DNA of 64,000 bases from assembly GCA_020632925.1 (NCBI GenBank), contig JACKER010000017.1, forward strand, positions 62,001 to 126,000, written 5' to 3'. This document shows positions 25,265-33,505 of the stretch, piece by piece; the first letter of the stretch is position 1; each line of letters begins with the position of its first letter. Both the position numbers and the translations under genes were made by a program. The notes below the pieces were generated by a model. The model made no database searches, was not told the origin of the DNA, and was given only the letters and a program-made list of their open reading frames with translations. The stretch is from Alphaproteobacteria bacterium (lineage in GTDB: Bacteria; Myxococcota_A; UBA796; GCA-2862545).

Positions 25265-26926
25265 TCAGTGCTTGTACTTGACCTTGTCAGCGGGAACTTC
25301 CCACTGGTCGAGGCGGTTCAGCGTGGAGAGGATGTCGATCTTCACGTTCTCGAAGCGGCTGTCGATGGCGACGATCTCGTCCTGCCACCACAGGAACAGG
25401 TACGGCTGATCCTCGTAGATCTTCGCCTGCATGTCGCGCCACAGCGGCGCCGAGTCCTTCGGGTTGCTCGTCGCCAGGCCCTGGTCGATCAGCGCGTCCA
25501 CCTCGGGGTTGCAGTACCCCGTGAAGTTGAACTCGCTCTTCTTCTCCGGCGAGTCGCAGTGCCAGATGTCGCTCGGGTCCACGAACAGACCGGCCGACCA
25601 GCCCGACAGCGCCGCCTCGAACTTGCGCTCGCGGAGGTCGCTGAAGAACGAGTTGGACTCGATCTTCTCGATGTTGACCTCGATGCCGACCTTCTTCATG
25701 TCGTCCTGGAAGCGGGCGGCCACGTCGGCCCGGCGCTTGTTGCCGGTGTTGGTCGTCAGCTTGAAGGCGAACTTCTGTCCGTCCTTGTCCAGGACGCCGT
25801 CGTTGTCGGAGTCCTTCCAGCCGACCTCGGCGAGCAGCGCCTTGGCGGCGTCCGGGTCGTAGGCCAGCGGCTTCACGTCGTCGTTGTGCACGCCGCACAG
25901 CGCCGGCGTGATCGTGCCGATCGCGGGCCGGGCGTACTTCTCGCCGGTCTTGCTGGTCAGGACCTTCTCGATCATGCCGTTGATGTCCGCCGCCATCGCC
26001 ATGGCCTTGCGGACGCGCACGTCGTTGAACAGCGGGTTCGAGAGGTTCCAGCCGATGTAGTCCTGGGCGCGCCAGCCCTTGCGGACCAGCCGGATCTCCG
26101 GGTGTTCCTCGCGGATACGGTCCGCGTCGGCGACGAGCAGGCCCTCCATCAGGTCGATCTTGCCGGCCTCGAGCTCGATCAGGCGGGCCGAGTACTCGGG
26201 GATGACGCGGAAGATGACGCGGCTCAGGTGCGGCTTGTAGCTGTCGGGGCCGCTGAAGTTCGGGTTGGGCTCGAGCACCAGGCGCTGGTTCGGCTCCCAC
26301 TTCGCCAGGCGGAACGGCCCGTAGGACAGGGGCTCGTTGTGCTTCGGGTGGCCGCGGAGCGTGGCGCGGTCGGCGTCGGCGAACACGTGCTTCGGGACGA
26401 GGCCGAGCCCGACGTGCGACACCTGGGTGTCGCGGTCGTACGCCGTGGTGAAGTGCCACTCGATGTGCGTCGCGTCGATGATCTTCGGCCGTGCGTCCGG
26501 GGCGAGGCGCTCGACGAACTGCAGGCGAGGGGACTTGACGGTGGGGTCTGCGACCAGATCGTAGGTGAACGCGATGTCCTCGGCGGTGACCGGGGTGCCG
26601 TCCTCCCACTTGATGTCGTCGCGCAGCTCCATCCGGAGGATCTTGCCGTCCTCGTTCCACTCCCAGGTCTTCGCGATGCCGGGGAGCTTCTTGAGCGAGC
26701 AGTCGAACTCGCTGTCGATCAGCGGGAACTCGAGGTTGCCGATGACCGCGCTGTCGGCGGAGGTCTCGTTCAGGATGGGGATCAGCTGGCCGATGTCGGA
26801 CTGCGCGCCGATGACGAGCGTGTCCCGGGTCCCGGCCACCTTCCCGCCACCGTTCCCGTCGACGTGGGAGCCGCCATCGCCGCCGCTGCATCCCCACAGT
26901 GCGGCCAGCGCCACCATCCGAACCAT
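25265..26926 (-). CDS. Peptide/nickel-type ABC transporter substrate-binding lipoprotein
   Basis: A 553-residue extracytoplasmic binding protein of family 5 (SBP_bac_5). The signal MVRMVALAALWGC gives a lipobox with Cys13, followed by a Gly/Ser linker. The ligand domain shows IKWEDGTPVTAEDIAFTYDLV, NEPLSYGPFRLAKW, EYSARLIELEAGKIDL and NPLFNDVRVRKAMAMAADINGM-type motifs. It captures peptides or another solute for the DppB/DppC pair downstream. GGAGG sits 4 nt before the ATG (26931-26935). This is the first gene of the minus-strand run that ends with the mevalonate genes. Confidence 0.92.
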   Translation of the reverse strand: MVRMVALAALWGCSGGDGGSHVDGNGGGKVAGTRDTLVIGAQSDIGQLIPILNETSADSAVIGNLEFPLIDSEFDCSLKKLPGIAKTWEWNEDGKILRMELRDDIKWEDGTPVTAEDIAFTYDLVADPTVKSPRLQFVERLAPDARPKIIDATHIEWHFTTAYDRDTQVSHVGLGLVPKHVFADADRATLRGHPKHNEPLSYGPFRLAKWEPNQRLVLEPNPNFSGPDSYKPHLSRVIFRVIPEYSARLIELEAGKIDLMEGLLVADADRIREEHPEIRLVRKGWRAQDYIGWNLSNPLFNDVRVRKAMAMAADINGMIEKVLTSKTGEKYARPAIGTITPALCGVHNDDVKPLAYDPDAAKALLAEVGWKDSDNDGVLDKDGQKFAFKLTTNTGNKRRADVAARFQDDMKKVGIEVNIEKIESNSFFSDLRERKFEAALSGWSAGLFVDPSDIWHCDSPEKKSEFNFTGYCNPEVDALIDQGLATSNPKDSAPLWRDMQAKIYEDQPYLFLWWQDEIVAIDSRFENVKIDILSTLNRLDQWEVPADKVKYKH

Positions 26927-26930
26927 CGGA

Positions 26931-26935
26931 CCTCC
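26931..26935 (-). promoter_or_regulatory. Shine-Dalgarno site of the ABC-transporter/mevalonate unit
   Basis: GGAGG on the minus strand ends 4 nt before the ATG at 26926. This is the only full-consensus site seen at the head of the unit; most internal genes rely on stop/start overlaps instead. Confidence 0.5.
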
Positions 26936-26992
26936 AAGCCGCGCAGGTGTACCAGGGACCGGGTGCGGTCCGCAAGGCGCCTGCCGGCGTGG

Positions 26993-27871
26993 TCAGGGCC
27001 TGCCGGGGATGCGTCCCCCCACCACGCGGGCGATCCCCTGGAGGTCGTCCCAGGTGCGGATGTCCACGAAGCCCGCTCGCCGCAGGAGGTCCGCGGCGCG
27101 CCCGGCCTGGTCGTGGCCGATCTCCATCAGCAGTCCCGTGCGGGCGCGCTGGCTGGCCTGCGTGACGAGGCGACGCACCACGTCGAGCCCGTCGCGTCCA
27201 CCGTCGAGCGCGCGCCTGGGCTCGTGCTGGCTGACCTCGGGCATCAGCCCGTCGATCTCACCGGTCGGGATGTACGGCGGGTTGCTGACCACCCAGTGGA
27301 TGGGGCGGTTGGCGGGGATCGCGTCGAGGAGGTCCCCACGGAGCACGCCCACGCGATCCGTCAGCCCGAGCGTCGCGACGTTCTCCTTCGTGACCGCGAG
27401 CGCGTTGGGGTCGAGGTCCACGGCGTACAGCCGGACGGCGGGGCGCGCGTGCGCGATGGCCAGGCCGACGGCACCCGACCCGCAGCCGATGTCGGCGACG
27501 TAGACCGGTCCGGGGTCGTCCTTCGGCACCTCTCCGAGCAGCGCCTCCACGAGCGTCTCGGTGTCGGGACGCGGGTCGAGCACGCCGGGCCGGATGACGA
27601 GCTCGATGGCGTGGAAGCCTCGGTGGCCGAGGATCCAGGACAGGGGCTCACGGCGCCCACGCCGCGCGACGAGGGGCCGCAGCTCGGCCAGCTCCGCGGT
27701 GGACATCGGCCGGTCGTGCGCGAGGTAGAGCTGCAGCCGCTGGACCTTCAGGACGTGGGCGAGCAGGAGCTCGGCCTCCAGGCGGGGGGAGGTGATGCCC
27801 TTGCTGCGCAGGAAGCCCTCGGTGCGGACGAGGATGTCGACGAGCGGCGCGGGACCCTGATCGGAGGCCAT
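26993..27871 (-). CDS. prmC: Peptide chain release factor N5-glutamine methyltransferase
   Basis: A 292-residue SAM-dependent methyltransferase that methylates the Gln of the GGQ motif in release factors. An N-terminal helical domain (FLRSKGITSPRLEAELLLAH) is followed by the SAM motif VADIGCGSGAVGLAIA, DLDPNALAVTKENV and the catalytic VVSNPPYIP (near residue 197). The ATG overlaps the prfA stop by one base, and the substrate gene lies immediately upstream, as in many bacteria. Length is normal (about 280). Confidence 0.94.
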   Translation of the reverse strand: MASDQGPAPLVDILVRTEGFLRSKGITSPRLEAELLLAHVLKVQRLQLYLAHDRPMSTAELAELRPLVARRGRREPLSWILGHRGFHAIELVIRPGVLDPRPDTETLVEALLGEVPKDDPGPVYVADIGCGSGAVGLAIAHARPAVRLYAVDLDPNALAVTKENVATLGLTDRVGVLRGDLLDAIPANRPIHWVVSNPPYIPTGEIDGLMPEVSQHEPRRALDGGRDGLDVVRRLVTQASQRARTGLLMEIGHDQAGRAADLLRRAGFVDIRTWDDLQGIARVVGGRIPGRP

Positions 27872-28968
27872 CAGACCAGGTCCTGGGCCTCGAGGAGCTT
27901 CGTCTGGTACTCGGCGGTCAGGGCGTCGACCAGCTCTTGCAGATCGCCCTCCATGACCGCGTCCAGCTTGTACAGCGTCAGGCCGATGCGGTGATCGGTG
28001 AGGCGGTTCTGGGGGAAGTTGTACGTCCGGATGCGCTCGGAGCGGTCGCCCGTGCCGACCATGGCGCGCCGCGCGGCGGTCTCGGTCGCCTTCTGCTCGG
28101 CCTGCTCCTTCTCGAGGAGGCGGGCCTTGAGCACCCGCATCGCCTTGTCCTTGTTCTTGTGCTGGGACTTCTCGTCCATGCACAGGACCGTGATGCCCGT
28201 GGGGATGTGGACGATGCGGACCGCGCTGTCCGTCGTGTTCACGGACTGGCCGCCCGGGCCGCCCGCCCGCATGGTGTCGATGCGCAGGTCCTTGTCCTGG
28301 ACGTGCACCTCGACCTCGTCGGGCTCGGGCATCACCGCGACGGTGGCCGTCGACGTGTGGATGCGGCCCTGGGCCTCCGTCGCCGGCACGCGCTGGACGC
28401 GGTGCACGCCGCCCTCGAACCGCAGGAGCTGGTACGCGTCGGCGCCGGTGACGCCGCACACGACCTCCTTGAAGCCGGTCAGGGTCTTGCCGCTGCCCCC
28501 GCCCACGGTGACGGTGCTCGTCGACATGATCTCGAAGCGCAGGCCGTGCGCCTCGCCGAACCGCTGGTACATCCGGAACAGGTCGGAGGCGAACAGGCCC
28601 GCCTCGTCCCCGCCGGTGCCGGCTCGGATCTCGAGGAGGAGCGGACGCCCTTCGTACGGATCGCGGGGAAGCAGCAGCAGCCGGATGCGCTGGGTGCTGT
28701 CGACCAACGCCTGGTCGAGCTCCTCGATCTCGGCCCGCGCCAGCTCGCGCATCTCCGGGTCGCTCTCCTCCGCGAGGAGCGCCTTGGCCCCCTCGAGATC
28801 GGACTCGAGCTTGCGGTGTGCGTGCCACGCCTCGACGATGTCGCGGACGTGGGCGGCCTCGGTCGCGACCTCGCGCAGACGGCGACCGTCGCTCGCGACG
28901 GCCGGATCCATCAGCTGACGATCGAGCGCCTCGAGTCGGACTTCGAAGGCGGCGAGGCGCTCGAACAT
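27871..28968 (-). CDS. prfA: Peptide chain release factor 1
   Basis: A 365-residue class I release factor that terminates translation at UAA and UAG. RF1 is indicated by the PAT tripeptide in HRVQRVPATEAQGRIH; the GGQ motif lies in MRAGGPGGQSVNTTDSAVR (near residue 239). The domain order and the C-terminal IRTYNFPQNRLTDHR are standard. It sits between rpmE and prmC in the conserved rho-rpmE-prfA-prmC order. Confidence 0.97.
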   Translation of the reverse strand: MFERLAAFEVRLEALDRQLMDPAVASDGRRLREVATEAAHVRDIVEAWHAHRKLESDLEGAKALLAEESDPEMRELARAEIEELDQALVDSTQRIRLLLLPRDPYEGRPLLLEIRAGTGGDEAGLFASDLFRMYQRFGEAHGLRFEIMSTSTVTVGGGSGKTLTGFKEVVCGVTGADAYQLLRFEGGVHRVQRVPATEAQGRIHTSTATVAVMPEPDEVEVHVQDKDLRIDTMRAGGPGGQSVNTTDSAVRIVHIPTGITVLCMDEKSQHKNKDKAMRVLKARLLEKEQAEQKATETAARRAMVGTGDRSERIRTYNFPQNRLTDHRIGLTLYKLDAVMEGDLQELVDALTAEYQTKLLEAQDLV

Positions 28969-28989
28969 CGCGGAGGTTCCTGTCGAACG

Positions 28990-29241
28990 TCAGTTCGAGG
29001 AGCCGAACCCGTACTTCCGGTTGAAGCGCTCCACGCGACCCTCGGTGTCGAGGAGCTTCTGGGTGCCGGTGTAGAACGGGTGGCTGGTGGCGCTGATGTC
29101 GATCTGGACCAGCGGGTACTCCTGGCCCTCGAACGTGCAGGTGTCGCGCGTCTCGATGCAGGAGCGGCTCAGGAACTCGGTCCCGTTGGACACGTCGCGG
29201 AACACGACGAAACGGTAGTTCGGGTGGATGTCGGCCTTCAT
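28990..29241 (-). CDS. rpmE: 50S ribosomal protein L31 (type B-like)
   Basis: An 83-residue ribosomal protein. MKADIHPNYRFVVFRD at the start, ATSHPFYTGTQKLLD and GRVERFNRKYG at the end identify L31. The internal insertion region and the absence of the paired CxxC zinc ligands of type A suggest a zinc-independent type B form. The ATG at 29241 gives the standard N terminus; a GTG three codons upstream (29250) is the alternative. Upstream, TTGACA occurs on the minus strand at 29323-29328, but a convincing -10 box at 16-18 nt is not seen. Confidence 0.93.
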   Translation of the reverse strand: MKADIHPNYRFVVFRDVSNGTEFLSRSCIETRDTCTFEGQEYPLVQIDISATSHPFYTGTQKLLDTEGRVERFNRKYGFGSSN

Positions 29242-29371
29242 GTTCGTCACCGAAGCCGCCGGCGCCCGCAGGCGCGGTGGGCGTGAGAGAGGACCGGGTC
29301 ACGTCACCCGCGGCCCGGCGTGTGTCAAGGCCTGCTGGGGACGCTGGGCTACGGACGTCGGGCTACGCAGG

Positions 29372-29469
29372 CTACGGGCTACGGGCTACAGGCTACGGGC
29401 TACGGGCTACGGGCTACGGGCTACGGGCTACGGGCTACGGGCTACGGGCTTCAGGCTTCAGGCTTCGGT
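29372..29469 (+). repeat. Tandem array of a 7-bp repeat (CTACGGG)
   Basis: Fourteen head-to-tail heptamers: eleven of CTAC(G/A)GG followed by three of CTTC(A/G)G(G/T). Imperfect copies extend upstream to about 29349. The + strand has GGG every 7 nt with 4-nt loops, which satisfies the usual G-quadruplex pattern. It is the reverse complement in type of the array next to rho. Confidence 0.95.
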
Positions 29470-29578
29470 AGGTCAGCGCCGAGGCGACGAAGCCCGTCAC
29501 CACGAAGTCCAGCCCGATTCGGCCGTGGAAGACGACACTCCCCGCGGCCGTCACCAGGACGGACGACGCGATGGTCAT
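29435..29578 (-). pseudogene. Possible gene remnant, membrane-protein-like
   Basis: A 47-codon frame that reads MTIASSVLVTAAGSVVFHG then RIGLDFVVTGFVASALTY before running into the repeat array. The two hydrophobic stretches resemble the N-terminal membrane part of some sensor kinases, but the similarity is weak and the frame ends in the repeats. It may be a fragment left between the two arrays or a chance frame. Confidence 0.22.
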
Positions 29579-29762
29579 CGACGCGTGGTCGTGGGGGTGT
29601 GATCCACGACCCGGTCGCTCCGCTCCCGGCCCCCTCACCCTGTGGGGCAGAGGAGGAACGAGCTCCATTCCCCTTCGCCCCGCTTCGGTAGCCAGGTCGT
29701 CGGCAACGTCGGTGGGAGCAGCGCCGCGGTCGAAAGCGCCGAAGCGGCGTCGGAGGTGGCCA

Positions 29763-29835
29763 GCCCGTGGCCCGAAGCCCGAAGCCCGCCGCCAGCCCGT
29801 AGCCCGTAGCCTGTAGCCTGTAGCCCGTGCCCGAA
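29763..29835 (-). repeat. Inverted partner array of the 7-bp repeat
   Basis: About nine heptamers of the type GCCC(G)TA/GCCCGAA on the + strand (CTACGGG/CTTCGGG on the minus strand), with some variants (GCCTGTA) and one 4-bp interruption. It begins 4 bp after the stop codon of rho. The orientation is opposite to that of the array at 29372-29469, so the two could pair in a transcript of the minus strand around a loop of about 290 nt. Confidence 0.9.
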
Positions 29836-29839
29836 GCAG

Positions 29840-31087
29840 CTACTTCGCCTTGGCCTTCGCCCGGGGAGCGGGGGCCGCAGCGACGGGAGCGACGGGACTG
29901 CCGTTGGCCTCGGCCACGAGCTTCGCGGCGTCCTCCACCAGATCCCCGGTCAGGGTGCTGCGGAAGGTGCGGCGGCGCTCCATCTCCTCGTCGGCCAGGA
30001 GACGCTCCTCGCGACGGGTGCCCGTGCGGCGGAGGTCGATCGGCGGGCGGATGCCGCGGTCGGCGACCTCGCGGGAGAGCGTCAGCTCCCAGTTCACCAC
30101 GTCGCGGAGGTCGTCCAGGAGGACCCGGTCCATCTCGTGGTCCAGGTCGCCGGAGACGGCGCCGATCACCGTGAGCGATCCGCCTTCCTCGAGCGCGCGG
30201 GCGGCGCCGAGGTATCGACGGATGCGGTGCAGCGCCGCGGTGTCCACGCCGCCCACCGTCCGTCCGCTGGGCGGGAGCTCGGCGAGGCAGAAGCGGAGCA
30301 GGCGCGTGAGGCTGTCCACCAGGAGCACCGCGTCGTCACCGCGCTCGACCATGCGACGCGCGCGCTCGAACACGATGTCGGCGACCTGGACGTGCCTCGC
30401 CGGAGGCTCGTCGAACGGCGTCGCCACGATCTCGGCGCGGCTCGAGGTGCGCCACTCGTGGATCTCCTCGGGGCGCTCGCCGACGAGCAGCACCGTGACG
30501 AACAGATCCTCGTCCTCGGTCATCAGCTCGGCCATGCTGCGCAGCAGCTCGACGCGGCCCGTGCGGCCCGGCGCCACCAGCAATCCGCGCTGGCCGAGGC
30601 CCATCGGGGCGGCGAGATCCACCACGCGGAGCAGCGGGTGCCGGGCGAGGGGGAGGCGATCGTCGGGGTAGATCGCGGTCAGCGTGTCGAACGAGGGGGG
30701 CTCCTGGCCCGGCGCCTCGCCGTTGACGCTCTCCACCCGCAGCAGCGCGAGGTATCGCTCGCCCTCCTTCGGAGGACGGACGAGCCCGATCACGGTGTCG
30801 CCGGTCTGGAGCTTGAAGCGACGGATCTGGCTCTGGCTGACGTAGATGTCGTCCTGACCGGGGAGGAAGTTGTCCTGCGGGCTGCGCAGGAAGCCGAAGC
30901 CCTCCGCGTGGACCTCGAGCACGCCGCGGCCGAACGCCGACCCCTCCTGTTCCCCGACGCGACGACCGATCTGGAACACGAGATCCTGGCGGCGCATCCC
31001 CTCCGCACCCTCGATGTTCAGCGCTCGGGCCTTGTCTCTCAGTTCCGCCGAGGTGGTCTCGTGGAGCGCCGGAAAGTCGACGGGCAT
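29840..31087 (-). CDS. rho: Rho-like transcription termination factor with degenerate P-loop
   Basis: A 415-residue protein with the full Rho layout: an N-terminal helical region, an RNA-binding cold-shock-like fold (FGFLRSPQDNFLPGQDDIYVS), and the RecA-like domain. The gene neighbourhood rho-rpmE-prfA-prmC is that of housekeeping rho. However, the Walker A loop, normally APPKAGKT, reads APGRTGRV: Arg178 replaces the catalytic Lys and Val179 replaces Thr. The Walker B Asp (VLLVDSLTRL), the ERPEE loop, FDEPPARHVQ and the arginine-finger region GTRREERL are kept, while the usual G-T-G-N segment reads DVVN and the C terminus ends in an Ala/Lys/Pro tail. ATP-driven translocation may be weakened or lost. 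A consensus promoter lies upstream. Confidence 0.9.
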   Translation of the reverse strand: MPVDFPALHETTSAELRDKARALNIEGAEGMRRQDLVFQIGRRVGEQEGSAFGRGVLEVHAEGFGFLRSPQDNFLPGQDDIYVSQSQIRRFKLQTGDTVIGLVRPPKEGERYLALLRVESVNGEAPGQEPPSFDTLTAIYPDDRLPLARHPLLRVVDLAAPMGLGQRGLLVAPGRTGRVELLRSMAELMTEDEDLFVTVLLVGERPEEIHEWRTSSRAEIVATPFDEPPARHVQVADIVFERARRMVERGDDAVLLVDSLTRLLRFCLAELPPSGRTVGGVDTAALHRIRRYLGAARALEEGGSLTVIGAVSGDLDHEMDRVLLDDLRDVVNWELTLSREVADRGIRPPIDLRRTGTRREERLLADEEMERRRTFRSTLTGDLVEDAAKLVAEANGSPVAPVAAAPAPRAKAKAK

Positions 31088-31145
31088 GCGGAACCTGGGG
31101 AGGAGTTTGGGGGAAGGAGGGGAACGAGGTGGGACCTGGGCGGCT

Positions 31146-31174
31146 ATTATCGGCCGCTGACACCCGACTGTCAA
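31146..31174 (-). promoter_or_regulatory. Consensus sigma-70 type promoter of rho
   Basis: On the minus strand TTGACA (31169-31174) is followed after exactly 17 nt by GATAAT (31146-31151). This is one mismatch from the full consensus and very AT-rich for this genome. The predicted start of transcription lies about 50 nt before the rho ATG. It is the best promoter seen in the window. Confidence 0.8.
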
Positions 31175-31231
31175 GAGGCTAGACCTCCGACCGCGAGCGG
31201 GGCAGCGCCTCCGCTCCGGTGAGGAGGGTGG

Positions 31232-33505
31232 ATGTGGTGGCTGCTGGCGCCTTCGTGCGCGCTGGTCAAGCTGTCGTCGATCGGGCGGTCCTACCCGGTG
31301 ATCGAGGGGGAGATCGCCGTGGGATCGGTGCCGCACGCGGTGACGATCACCCGCGACGTCCACGGCGTTCCCCATGCCCGCGGGGAGACCGAGGCGGACG
31401 CGTGGTACGCGCTCGGCTTCGCCCACGGCCAGGACCGGCTGTTCCAGGCGGATCTCAGCCGCCGGGTCGCCTTCGGCGAGCTGACGCCCTGGTTCGGTGA
31501 GCGGGCGGCGGACGCCGAGGCCTTCATGCACCTGCTCGACCTGCGGGCCCGGGCCGAGGAGACGCTCGCACGGCTGGACGAGCCCACCCGGACGATGCTC
31601 GAGGCCTACGCCGCCGGCGTCAACGACGCCGCCACGGCGAGCAAGGCTGCCCCGATCGAATACCGCTTGCTGGGCGTGGAGGTGGAGCCCTGGCGGCCGG
31701 CGGACTCGCTGGGCATCCTGTACCTGTTCTCGTGGACCCTGGCGGACAACCTGGACCGCGAGCTCGCCGCCTTCGAGCTGCGTGATCTCGAGCGGGACAC
31801 GCTGGACCGGCTGTTCCGGAGCTCGCCGCTCGACCCCGCGATCGAGGAGAGCTGGGACACGGTCGCTTCGGCCGAGGTGGGCGCCTTCACCCCCGAGTGG
31901 GACGCGTTCGTCGGGCTCCTCGGTGGAGCGCCGGACCAGGCGCAGGCCTCCAACAACTGGGTGGTCGGGCCGGAGCGCTCGGCGGACGGCTTCCCGATCG
32001 TCGCCAACGATCCCCACCTGCACCAGGCCGTCCCGTCGCTGTGGTACGCGGCCGACATCGCGGGCGGGGCGCTGCACGTCGCGGGGGCCACGCTCCCCGG
32101 CATCCCGGGCTTCCCCGTGGGCCACGACCAGCGGGTCGCCTGGGGCCTGACGAACATCATGGCGGACACGGTCGATGTCGCCGTCGTGAAGCGGGACGGT
32201 GAGCTCGGCGCGATCGTGGGCGGCGCCCGCGAGGAGCTGCAGGCGGTCACGGTCGACGGTCGCACCCAGTACCGCACGTCCATCGGGCCCGTGATCACCG
32301 CGATCGACGCCCCCTACGTGATGGTGATGCGCTGGCACGCGCTGTCGGTCGAGGACGAGACGGCGCGGATGCTGCGCGAGCTCGCGCTGGCGCGGTCCGT
32401 CGACGAGGTGCTGAGCGCGTCGGGGCGCCCGATGGTGGTGGCCCTGAACCTGGTCGCGGCCGACGTCGACGGCGACTACGCCTGGCAGACGGTGGGCTCG
32501 ATGGTGCGGCGGCGCGGCATCACCGGGCGCGTGCCGTACCCGGCGTGGGAGGCGGATCTCGGCTGGGACGGATGGCTCGAGCACACGCCGGGCGAGCGGC
32601 GTCCCGAGCGAGGGTACGTGGTCTCCGCCAACTCGCGGCCAGACGACCCGATGGCGTCGGAGCTGTCGACGTCGTACGTCCCGCCGCACCGCTTCGACCG
32701 CATCAGCGAGCTGCTGGCGGCCCAGACCTCGGCGACCCCCGAGGACCAGCAGCGGATCCAGCTCGACCGGCAGGAAGGGGACGCGCGGACCTACCGCGAC
32801 GCGCTGCTCGAGGGGGTCCACCCGGCGGGCGAGGACGCGAGGCGCTGCCTGGAGTTGCTGCAGCGGTGGGATCTCGTGGCGGACGACCGGTCCGCCGGGG
32901 CGGCGGTCTGGGCGCTGTTCGAGCGCGACGTGGTGGAGGAGGCGCTGCTCGACGATCTGGGGCCGGATCGCACGCGCGTGGCCATGTCCGTGTTCTCGCC
33001 GGGCCGCTCGCTGCTCGACGCCGACCAGCTCGACGGCTTCGTGACGGACCGCCCGGCGGTCGTGGGGCGCGCGCTCGAGCGGACCTGCCAGCAGCTGCGC
33101 GAGGCGCTGGGCCCGGACCCCGCCCACTGGACGCTCGGCGCCCTGCATCCGCTGCGGCTGCACCACCCGTTCGCGGACCGCGCGCCCGCGCTCCTGAAGT
33201 CGTGGAACATGACGGAGGTGCCGTCGGGCGGGACGTACGCCACGGTCGCCGCCGCCGGCTACTCCTGGAAGGGTGCGGGGGAGCTGCCGGTCACCGGCAT
33301 GGCGAGCCTGCGCGTCGTGATGCCGTTGTCGGACCTGGGCGCATCGACGCTCGTGCACCCGGGCGGTCAGTCGGGGCAGCCGCGCGACCCGCTGTACACC
33401 ACCCACTACCCACACTTCGTCGCCGACCAGACGCTGCCGCTGTGGTTCGACGACGAGGATGTCGCCGCTCACGCCGCCTGGCGCCTCGTCCTCCGTCAGG
33501 AGTGA
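31232..33505 (+). CDS. Penicillin-acylase-family N-terminal-nucleophile hydrolase
   Basis: A 757-residue protein of the Ntn-hydrolase penicillin amidase family, which self-cleaves and hydrolyses amides such as acyl-homoserine lactones or beta-lactams. The alpha-chain part contains RDVHGVPHARGETEADAWYALGF-type sequence. The predicted cleavage site precedes Ser240 in QASNNWVVGPERS, giving the beta-chain N-terminal Ser. Later motifs include IVANDPHLHQAVPSLWY and VVSANSRPDDP. The N terminus MWWLLAPSC may be a signal or lipoprotein-like sequence, but it is poor. The substrate is unknown. It is divergent from rho and converges with the DUF47 gene with a 10-bp overlap. Confidence 0.9.
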   Translation: MWWLLAPSCALVKLSSIGRSYPVIEGEIAVGSVPHAVTITRDVHGVPHARGETEADAWYALGFAHGQDRLFQADLSRRVAFGELTPWFGERAADAEAFMHLLDLRARAEETLARLDEPTRTMLEAYAAGVNDAATASKAAPIEYRLLGVEVEPWRPADSLGILYLFSWTLADNLDRELAAFELRDLERDTLDRLFRSSPLDPAIEESWDTVASAEVGAFTPEWDAFVGLLGGAPDQAQASNNWVVGPERSADGFPIVANDPHLHQAVPSLWYAADIAGGALHVAGATLPGIPGFPVGHDQRVAWGLTNIMADTVDVAVVKRDGELGAIVGGAREELQAVTVDGRTQYRTSIGPVITAIDAPYVMVMRWHALSVEDETARMLRELALARSVDEVLSASGRPMVVALNLVAADVDGDYAWQTVGSMVRRRGITGRVPYPAWEADLGWDGWLEHTPGERRPERGYVVSANSRPDDPMASELSTSYVPPHRFDRISELLAAQTSATPEDQQRIQLDRQEGDARTYRDALLEGVHPAGEDARRCLELLQRWDLVADDRSAGAAVWALFERDVVEEALLDDLGPDRTRVAMSVFSPGRSLLDADQLDGFVTDRPAVVGRALERTCQQLREALGPDPAHWTLGALHPLRLHHPFADRAPALLKSWNMTEVPSGGTYATVAAAGYSWKGAGELPVTGMASLRVVMPLSDLGASTLVHPGGQSGQPRDPLYTTHYPHFVADQTLPLWFDDEDVAAHAAWRLVLRQE

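Larger units (their letters stand above)
29242..29839. other. Intergenic region between rho and rpmE with inverted repeat arrays
   Basis: About 600 bp without an intact gene. It contains two oppositely oriented arrays of a 7-bp repeat (listed separately), a short remnant reading frame on the minus strand at 29435-29578, and about 180 bp (29579-29762) in which nothing is recognised. Reading frames that translate the arrays as LRATGYG repeats are treated as non-coding. Confidence 0.75.

Noticed and set aside
26936..26992. Promoter for the ABC-transporter/mevalonate unit (TTGCGG with TACACC)
   Set aside because: Both hexamers are weak and the spacing is 18; not better than chance in this sequence.
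29300..29328. Promoter for rpmE based on TTGACA at 29323-29328
   Set aside because: The -35 hexamer is perfect, but the 16-18 nt positions give GACGTG-like hexamers, too far from a -10 consensus.
29349..29469. Possible CRISPR array in the rho-rpmE gap
   Set aside because: The unit is 7 bp and strictly tandem, with no spacers and no cas genes nearby.
29228..29691. Two forward frames encoding LRATGYG/YGLRATG repeats
   Set aside because: The repeats are a direct consequence of the 7-bp DNA array, which reads open in three frames; flanking residues look like random translation and no start signal is present.
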